From positions 1-15,020 of the forward strand of contig CAZLPY010000019.1 in assembly GCA_964561525.1 (NCBI GenBank): a stretch of 15,020 nt of DNA, written 5' to 3'. Both the position numbers and the translations under genes were made by a program. Below are positions 6,799 to 12,132 of this stretch, one piece after another. This stretch comes from CAZLPY01 sp964561525 (GTDB lineage Bacteria; Patescibacteriota; UBA1384; CAJBMM01). Positions within the stretch are counted from its first letter, which is position 1. The number at the start of each line of letters is the position of its first letter. The notes below the pieces were generated by a model. It saw only the letters and a list, made by a program, of their open reading frames with translations. It was not told where the DNA came from and ran no database searches.

Positions 6799-7236
6799 AT
6801 GCGTGAAGCGGCGACAATAAGATCTGGCTGTAAGCCGATGGCGATCGACGAAGCACTGGCTCGGTTGCGCGAGCTCCAATCAAATACCGACCCGAGCGGA
6901 CGTTCTTATGTGCATATCCGACACTACGTCCCTCACCATGTGAGAAACACAGCGGATGCATATACCGTGTGGGTCATTGAGGCGCGTCGTTCTGGGTCTG
7001 GAATCGCATATCGCGCCGAGTTGTCTTCTCGGCATAGCTATTCTGGGCTATATTCCGATCTTGCGATCAGTCCCGGCAGCGCATCCGTACGTCATGTTGG
7101 CTCTCACGTCAATTCGCATGATCATGGGATTATCGTAGCTGACTTTGAGGCGTTCCTGACTTTCCTGCTCTTGATTGATCATGCGCCGGAGCTCAGTCAC
7201 GCTACTCTCCAGAGGATTAGTGAGATGCTGGCGTAA
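6799..7236 (+). CDS. Hypothetical protein, first of a tandem pair
   Basis: I do not recognise this 145-residue protein. The ATG is well supported: GAGGAG lies seven bases upstream and a promoter lies before it. The product is soluble-looking with no signal peptide or membrane segment. An N-terminal helix (IDEALARLREL, residues 17–27) is followed by strand-like segments (SYVHIRHYV, YTVWVIEARR), a His-rich stretch with HVGSHVNSHDHG near residues 105–116, and a C-terminal helical part (ADFEAFLTFLLLIDHA). The same order of elements recurs in the next gene (EQALAVLRDM, EWIIRCEG, HVLGHSRDGD, THVAAFVAML), suggesting diverged paralogues. It is transcribed away from tuf and lies on the same assembled contig as the S10 genes. 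It is not part of any conserved str operon. Function unknown. Confidence 0.82.
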   Translation: MREAATIRSGCKPMAIDEALARLRELQSNTDPSGRSYVHIRHYVPHHVRNTADAYTVWVIEARRSGSGIAYRAELSSRHSYSGLYSDLAISPGSASVRHVGSHVNSHDHGIIVADFEAFLTFLLLIDHAPELSHATLQRISEMLA

Positions 7237-7313
7237 ACCTCATCTGCAACTTCTGAGAGATCGACGCATCACAATGGTAGAGTCATTTACACTTGGAACG
7301 GAGGGGAACCACT

Positions 7314-7781
7314 ATGGCGAGGTTAAAGAAGCAAGTAGTAAAGATCAATCATGAGCAGGCTCTGGCCGTCCTCCGGGATATGGCGCTGAGATGCCGAGGG
7401 CTACGGGGAGAGGAATACCTCTTCATCGAAAAAGAAGATAGCCCGTCTAACCTGCGTGAGCAAGACGACGACATGGCCGAATGGATTATTCGCTGCGAGG
7501 GCGGCTACCAGAGCTATGGCCACTTGCGCCTGACGGGTAACTTGTGGTATGGCAATTCGCACGTCCAGATTGAGATGGGAGACGGGCGATGGCGCAGCGA
7601 GCACGTGCTTGGTCACAGCAGAGACGGAGACTACAGCGAGATCGTGACGCATGTGGCGGCGTTCGTTGCTATGCTTCGGGCGAGCGATCTTGGAATTAAG
7701 GACGCCATGAATTGCGTTGAGTCGTTATATAGCATCAAGATCGCAGTACCTGAACCCAAGCAAACTACGCAAGAAGAGTAG
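7314..7781 (+). CDS. Hypothetical protein, second of a tandem pair
   Basis: I do not recognise this 155-residue protein. The frame is open from a TTG at 7293, but the ATG at 7314 has GGAGGGG seven bases upstream and is preferred. The product starts with a basic segment (MARLKKQVVK), then an amphipathic helix (HEQALAVLRDM), an acidic patch (EQDDDMAE), strand-like WIIRCEGG and GHLRLTGNLWYG segments, HVLGH near residue 101, and a helical C-terminal part (THVAAFVAML) with a polar tail. The order matches the upstream gene, 77 nt away, so the two are probably co-transcribed relatives. Both look more G+C-rich and less lysine-rich than the ribosomal neighbours, compatible with acquisition from elsewhere. 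No membrane segment or catalytic motif stands out. Confidence 0.82.
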   Translation: MARLKKQVVKINHEQALAVLRDMALRCRGLRGEEYLFIEKEDSPSNLREQDDDMAEWIIRCEGGYQSYGHLRLTGNLWYGNSHVQIEMGDGRWRSEHVLGHSRDGDYSEIVTHVAAFVAMLRASDLGIKDAMNCVESLYSIKIAVPEPKQTTQEE

Positions 7782-7902
7782 TTAGCCGAAAGCGGCGGAG
7801 TCGAATGACTCCTCAGAACGGAAGACCTTCGTTTATGGAAAGAATGTAACTCAGGGAGTAGAAAACGTAGGTCCCCCTAACGATAAAAAAAAAGAGGAAC
7901 TG

Positions 7903-7912
7903 NNNNNNNNNN
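7903..7912. other. Assembly gap of 10 N, true length unknown
   Basis: The run of N joins two contigs. The left one ends with A9 then GAGGAACTG, and the right one begins with T9. ATAAAAAAAAA (7883–7893) and TTTTTTTTTAT (7913–7923) are an exact 11-bp inverted repeat across the gap, so homopolymer or hairpin trouble is a likely cause. The spacer before the gap (7782–7902) holds only a GGAGTC/GACTCC hairpin at 7797–7812 without a T tract. Confidence 0.95.
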
Positions 7913-7985
7913 TTTTTTTTTATATAAAAAAATTGACGCTCTACATAACCAAATAAAAAAACACAAATATTTTTTGTTACCCTAC

Positions 7986-8005
7986 GGGGGGTTCTGCTAC
8001 CCCCC
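7986..8005 (-). terminator. Possible G6/C6 hairpin downstream of fusA
   Basis: About 30 nt after the fusA stop, in transcription order, a run of 11 G (8000–8010) is followed by an 8-nt loop and six C (7986–7991), able to form a very stable stem. The first T tract (seven T at 7955–7961) comes some 24 nt later, so this is not a classic intrinsic terminator. Homopolymer length may also be unreliable beside a contig end. Confidence 0.4.
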
Positions 8006-8037
8006 CCCCCGCTTCTTCATTGCAGCAAGCAAACGTA

Positions 8038-10126
8038 TTATTTGATCTTGCCAGAGATAATGTCGGCCTGAATATTCATCGGTACCGGCTCATAGTGGTC
8101 AAACTCCATGGTGTAGGAGGCGCGGCCTTGGGACATTGAGCGGAGTGTGGTGGCATAGCCAAACATCGATGACAGCGGCACGGTTGCATCCACCACTTTT
8201 GCAGTACCACGCTCTGACATGGCCAAGATTTGACCACGTTTAGCGTTTAAATCACCAATCACGTCACCCATAAACTCCTCAGGGGTAGTTACTTCAACCT
8301 TCATAATTGGCTCAAGGATTGCCGGGTCGGATTTTTTAACGGCGTCTTGCAAGCCCATCGAGCCGGCAATATGAAACGCCATTTCCGATGAGTCAACGTC
8401 ATGGAAGGTGCCGTCGTACAACGTTACGAGCAAGCCTTCTACCGGATATCCGGCGACCACTCCCCTCTCCATCGCCTCTTTTACCCCTTTTTCGACCGCT
8501 GGAATGTACTCTTTAGGTATGGACCCGCCGACAATTTTGTTTTCAAATTCTAAGCCAATGCCGCCTTCACTCGGGGCAACACGAATATATACATGACCAT
8601 ACTGACCACGGCCACCAGATTGGCGAATAAACTTACCTTCCTGCGAAACTTCCTTCCGAATGGTCTCTTTGTAGGCCACTTGCGGCTTGCCGGAGGTTAC
8701 CTCAACTTTAAATTCACGCTTCATACGATCAACAATGATCTCCAAATGGAGCTCTCCCATCCCTGAAAGAATAGTTTGACCAGTTTCCTGATCTGACTTG
8801 ACTCGGAGTGTCGGGTCCTCTTCTACTAACCGAGCAATCGCGATACCCATTTTTTCCTGATCGGCCTTAGTTTTTGGCTCAACTGCCATTGAAATAACTG
8901 GCTCCGGGAATGTAATTGACTCTAGACGTATTTGTATCTGCGGGTCGCAGAGCGTATCGCCGGTCCGAGTTGCTTTTAATCCAACTGCAGCGGCAATATC
9001 GCCTGCGAACACTTCGTTCACATCCTCGCGCGAATTGGCATGGAGGCGCACAATTCGCCCGATGCGCTCTTTTTCGCCTGTGGTAGTGTTTACAATATAT
9101 GATCCAGCGGTCAGCGTGCCGCGATAGACACGGAAAAAGATCAGCTTGCCCACAAATGGATCGGCTGCCACTTTAAAGGCGAGCGCAGCAAATGGTGCCG
9201 TATCAGAAGGGGTGATGGTAATTTCTTCATCGGTTTTTAGATCGTGCGCGACCGCCGGTGGAGTATCGAGCGGTGATGGCAGGTAATCGGTGATTGCATC
9301 AAGCAAGGTTTCGACAATTACTCCGCGTCCGTCACCACCGAGCACTGCATAGAATTTACCGGATAACACACTTTTGCGGATGGCGGCTTTTAATTCATCA
9401 TCGCTTAGTTCAACGCCGTTTAGATATTTTTCCATAATCACGTCATCGGCTTCGATCGCTTTTTCAATCAGTTCAGTACGATATTTTTCAACTACTTCAC
9501 GCATGTNNNNNNNNNNGCATGTTCTCCGGCACCTCTGCAGCGACTAGCTCTTTATCGGTGTAATCGCTGTAGGTGTAGGCTTTACGTGTCACCAAATCTA
9601 CGATGCCGTTAATGCTCTGCTCAAAACCGATCGGGAGCTGCACCGGATAAGCGTTCGGGGAAAGGCGCTCGCGCACTGAATCAAGTGATTTGTAAAAATC
9701 ACCACCAGTTTGATTAATTTTATTGATAAAACAGATACGCGGCACATGATACTTGTCAGCCTGGCGCCACACTGTTTCAGATTGCGGCTCAACGCCCATT
9801 TTGCCATCAAAAATAACCACAGCACCGTCAAGCACCCGTAAACTACGCTCTACCTCAACGGTAAAGTCGACATGGCCGGGTGTATCGATGATATTAATTC
9901 GATGCCCTTTCCAAAAAGCCGTGGTTGCAGCAGCGGTAATGGTGATACCACGCTCACGCTCTTGCTCCATCCAGTCCATCGTTGCTTCACCCTCGTGCAC
10001 CTCACCAATTTTGTGCACGCGACCTGTACGATACAAAATGCCTTCTGTGACGGTAGTTTTACCAGCATCGATGTGTGCAATGGTGCCAAAGTTTCGAGTT
10101 TTTTCGAGAGAATATTCGCGTGGCAT
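8038..10126 (-). CDS. fusA: Elongation factor G, split in the scaffold by an artificial gap
   Basis: EF-G is the GTPase that drives tRNA–mRNA translocation. The N-terminal part shows G1 AHIDAGKT (17–24), switch I ERGITI (58–63), and DTPGH (81–85). Domain II, the domain III/IV segment GGRGQYGHVYI, and the C-terminal SQGRASYTMEFDHYEPVP follow. The 10 N at 9507–9516 break the frame. Both sides carry gcatgt; merging them gives one frame across ENM-REVVEKY and a 690-residue protein, the normal EF-G length. Two guanine-recognition motifs are atypical: G4 reads NKIN (135–138) instead of NKxD, and the G5 position reads GGDGRG (258–263) where SA(F/L)K is usual. AGGAG precedes the ATG, and fusA has its own promoter. 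It follows a prepilin gene rather than rpsG directly. Confidence 0.96.
9507..9516. other. Artificial 10-N scaffold gap inside fusA
   Basis: The base string gcatgt ends the left contig (9501–9506) and begins the right one (9517–9522). If the contigs overlap by these 6 bases, 16 positions (10 N plus 6) are surplus, which restores the reading frame exactly. The resulting protein segment, PENMREVV, reads naturally for EF-G. Nothing is probably missing here. Confidence 0.93.
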
Positions 10127-10172
10127 AATGCTCCTAGTACATTAAAAAGCCCCTTTGAGTAGGGTCACCTAC

Positions 10173-10201
10173 ATAATACCATAGCTTAGTAGCTGAGTCA
10201 A
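10173..10201 (-). promoter_or_regulatory. Sigma70-type promoter for fusA
   Basis: On the minus strand TTGACT (10196–10201), a 17-nt spacer and TATTAT (10173–10178) form a near-consensus promoter. The start near 10166 leaves a leader of about 40 nt before the fusA ATG. It begins just after the hairpin repeat copy, so fusA is uncoupled from rpsL–rpsG and from the prepilin gene. Confidence 0.8.
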
Positions 10202-10209
10202 AGAAAATC

Positions 10210-10297
10210 GCGTGGTGACTTCCGCGCCCGACCATTTGCGGCTTTCAGCCCGCCTTAAAGCGGGATTAGCCTGCAGGAGTCGGGACGGAATCACTAG
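10210..10297 (-). repeat. Solitary copy of the palindromic hairpin repeat
   Basis: Read on the minus strand this 88-bp element begins CTAGTGATTCCG and ends CACCACGC. It aligns over its whole length with unit 1 of the rpsJ–rplC array, including CCTGCAGGCTAA, the inner CCCGC/GCGGG hairpin and CGCAAATGGTCGGG. Arms at 10279–10294 and 10215–10232 pair over 16 positions with two bulges. The outer pair that is C-G in unit 1 is T-A here, a compensated change. It lies between the prepilin stop and the fusA promoter, where it could act as the prepilin gene's transcript end. Confidence 0.85.
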
Positions 10298-10344
10298 CAC
10301 ATCAGGGTTTGCTATCAATAGTAATCGCTGCCAAACGGTGACGA

Positions 10345-11001
10345 TTAGTTATCCACACATACACCACTGATTGGTCGGCAACCAACGGCATATAAGCTCG
10401 CCGCGTTATCGTTTTGAGCCGCCACAGGCGGAGCAGAGTTGTTGATGGCGGGAACCAGTTGATTGTAGTAGTACAAATAAGAATATTTGCCAAGCGAAGC
10501 CGTTGGATCATTATGGGCTGAGTAGCCGTTACGATCAGCGTCCCGGCTACTTTCAAGTGCAGCCCACAGTGCGTAATTGCTGCCGGTGTTGGTTACGGTG
10601 TACGCATAGCCCTGTCCATTCGGCGGAAATGTAAGCCACGGATAATTAACCACTGGACAGGCTCCTCCAGGGTCTGCTTTACCGCGTGGATCGAGTGGCA
10701 AGATCGAAATGAATGGAGTGAGCAATGTTTGAGTTTCAGACCAAGCATTGTTATTGGATGCGGCTCCCCCGGAGCTAGTGCACATTGCCTGAAATGCGGA
10801 GGTGGGCTTAGGGTAGCTGTTATTTTGTTGCTTGTATAATACGAGGGCAGTTTTAACGGTTTGCAAATCAGTTTTGCGTCGAGCATCCCGGCTTCTGGCT
10901 TGTGACGCACTAAACGTTGAGTAAGAGATGGCTGCAAGGATGCCAATTACCGACAACACCACCAACAGTTCAATCATTGTAAAGGCAGTTTTCTGTTTCA
11001 T
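10345..11001 (-). CDS. Type IV prepilin-like / pseudopilin protein
   Basis: This encodes a secreted pilin-type subunit that would be anchored in the membrane, cleaved by prepilin peptidase and assembled into a pilus or pseudopilus. From the ATG at 11001 the 218-residue product has a 6-residue basic leader (MKQKTA), then FTMIELLVV with Glu5 and a hydrophobic helix (LSVIGILAAISYSTF). Ala rather than the usual Gly precedes the cleavage site. SQARSRDARRKTDLQTVKTA and LYKQQNNSYPKP follow, as in pseudopilins common in candidate-phyla bacteria. The C-terminus has a GCRPISGVC cysteine pair that could form a disulfide. The frame is open to 11112, but that start lies inside the rpsG terminator, so it is rejected. 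No strong ribosome binding site is seen. It interrupts the usual rpsG–fusA adjacency. Confidence 0.9.
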   Translation of the reverse strand: MKQKTAFTMIELLVVLSVIGILAAISYSTFSASQARSRDARRKTDLQTVKTALVLYKQQNNSYPKPTSAFQAMCTSSGGAASNNNAWSETQTLLTPFISILPLDPRGKADPGGACPVVNYPWLTFPPNGQGYAYTVTNTGSNYALWAALESSRDADRNGYSAHNDPTASLGKYSYLYYYNQLVPAINNSAPPVAAQNDNAASLYAVGCRPISGVCVDN

Positions 11002-11094
11002 GTAGCTTTTAGTGTATCGCAACGGTAGCGAAAATGGAAACAGTTTCCTTAAAGAAGCTGTCAGTTTGTTGTATTTGTCGAAAACACTCATTAC

Positions 11095-11122
11095 AAAAAC
11101 GACCTCAAACAAGGTCGTTTTT
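11095..11122 (-). terminator. Strong intrinsic terminator after rpsG
   Basis: An 11-bp perfect stem (AAAAACGACCT with AGGTCGTTTTT) encloses a 6-nt loop. On the minus strand it ends in five T, 23 nt after the rpsG stop, and should end the rpsL–rpsG transcript. Its symmetry allows it to work in both directions. The prepilin gene downstream must then have its own promoter, which I could not identify convincingly. Confidence 0.88.
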
Positions 11123-11145
11123 ATGTCATCATACTTAATGAATGT

Positions 11146-11625
11146 TTATGAAAACCGAGCAAAGTGAGCAAAGGCTTTATTTGCCTCAGCCATGCGGTGC
11201 ATCTCTTCTTTTTTCTTCAAGGCAGCGCCCTGATTGAGATAGGCATTTTCAATTTCGATAGCCAAAAAATCTCCCATTGGCTTTCCTTGCGCTGACCTGG
11301 CAGACTGGATAATCCATTTCATGGCGAGGGTTTGGCGACGGGCACGCGGAACTTCCATTGGTATTTGATAGTTAGCGCCACCAACACGTCGTCCTTTTAC
11401 TTCCAGAACCGGAGAAGCATTTTTGATCGCAGTCTCCAAAATGTCTAAAGGATCAGCCTTTAATTTTGTGCTCGATAAATCCAATGCTCGGTAGACGATT
11501 TTTTGGGCGATGGTTTTTTTGCCGCTCAGCATAACGTAGTTAATAAACTTAGCCACAGTTGGGCTGTTGTACTTAATGTCACCATCAATAATATGAGATT
11601 TAGTTGTATGTGTTCCGCGTGCCAT
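11146..11625 (-). CDS. rpsG: 30S ribosomal protein S7
   Basis: S7 nucleates assembly of the small-subunit head and contacts the E-site tRNA. The 159-residue product has the conserved KFINYVMLSGKKTIAQKIVY segment, the KGRRVGGANYQIPMEVP beta-hairpin, and ends with HRMAEANKAFAHF. AAGGA lies six bases before the ATG, at the end of rpsL, only 2 nt after that gene's stop. A terminator follows, so the rpsL–rpsG pair is closed off from fusA, unlike the classic str operon. Confidence 0.97.
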   Translation of the reverse strand: MARGTHTTKSHIIDGDIKYNSPTVAKFINYVMLSGKKTIAQKIVYRALDLSSTKLKADPLDILETAIKNASPVLEVKGRRVGGANYQIPMEVPRARRQTLAMKWIIQSARSAQGKPMGDFLAIEIENAYLNQGAALKKKEEMHRMAEANKAFAHFARFS

Positions 11626-11627
11626 AG

Positions 11628-12047
11628 CTAATCCTTCGGTTTCTTGGTGCCATATCCACTTCTTCCCTGACGTCGCTTTTGCACGCCTTGAGTATCAAGT
11701 TTGCCTCGCACGATATGATAGCGCATACCCGGTAAATCTTTAACTCGTCCACCGCGGATGAGCACCACAGAATGCTCTTGTAAATTATGACCTTCGCCTG
11801 GGATGTAGGCGTTTACTTCCATGCCGTTAGTCAAGCGTACTCTAGCAAACTTTCGCAATGCCGAGTTTGGCTTTTTCGGTGTCATGGTTCCAACCTTAAT
11901 GGCGACTCCGCGCTTTTGTGGAGCACCAGTCCTTAGCGCCACCGGCTTATTTTTCTTCAAATTGAAGCTTTTCTTCAGCGCTAAAACTTTGCTGCGAGCA
12001 GCTCTGATGGTGCGCGGTTTGCGAATTAATTGTGATACTGTAGGCAT
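11628..12047 (-). CDS. rpsL: 30S ribosomal protein S12
   Basis: S12 lies at the decoding centre and monitors codon–anticodon pairing. The 139-residue product begins MPTVSQLIRKPR and carries GTMTPKKPNSALRKFARVRL and the RGGRVKDLPGMRYHIVRG loop. The lysines in PKKPNS and VKDLPG, where streptomycin-resistance changes occur in other bacteria, have the usual residues. The end (RSGYGTKKPKD) is typical, while residues 18–45 between the start and PQKRGVA are more basic and less conserved than usual. Its AAAGG ribosome binding site is inside a short hairpin. rpoC ends 85 nt upstream. Confidence 0.97.
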   Translation of the reverse strand: MPTVSQLIRKPRTIRAARSKVLALKKSFNLKKNKPVALRTGAPQKRGVAIKVGTMTPKKPNSALRKFARVRLTNGMEVNAYIPGEGHNLQEHSVVLIRGGRVKDLPGMRYHIVRGKLDTQGVQKRRQGRSGYGTKKPKD

Positions 12048-12050
12048 ACG

Positions 12051-12063
12051 CGCCTTTCAGGCG
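12051..12063 (-). promoter_or_regulatory. Hairpin masking the rpsL ribosome binding site
   Basis: On the minus strand CGCCT and AGGCG form a 5-bp stem around a GAA loop; the AAAGG Shine-Dalgarno element lies in the loop and 3' arm, three bases before the ATG. It could lower or control rpsL initiation. An upstream CTCGA/TCGAG hairpin lies in the same 85-nt spacer. Short stems like these can arise by chance. Confidence 0.3.
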
Positions 12064-12132
12064 AGTTAATAGTGTAGAATACGGAATGCTCTATACGTGC
12101 TCGAATTTGTCGAGGGTACACATCAATTTCAA

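Noticed and set aside
6799..7781. Toxin–antitoxin pair
   Set aside because: The two products are similar in size and layout to each other, with no recognised toxin or DNA-binding motif and no overlap of the genes.
8038..10126. fusA as a pseudogene or two separate genes
   Set aside because: The frame break coincides with the N run, and a 6-base overlap of the contig ends restores a full-length EF-G.
10141..10166. Attenuator in the fusA leader (CCCT/AGGG stem followed by GC and five T)
   Set aside because: Only four base pairs, at the very 5' end of the predicted transcript; too weak to support.
11002..11094. Promoter for the prepilin gene (TACACT close to the start with a weak −35)
   Set aside because: The boxes match poorly and the leader would be only a few bases; not supported.
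11002..11112. 37-codon N-terminal extension of the prepilin gene
   Set aside because: The upstream ATG lies within the rpsG terminator stem, and the extension would bury the leader peptide. The ATG at 11001 gives a normal prepilin leader.
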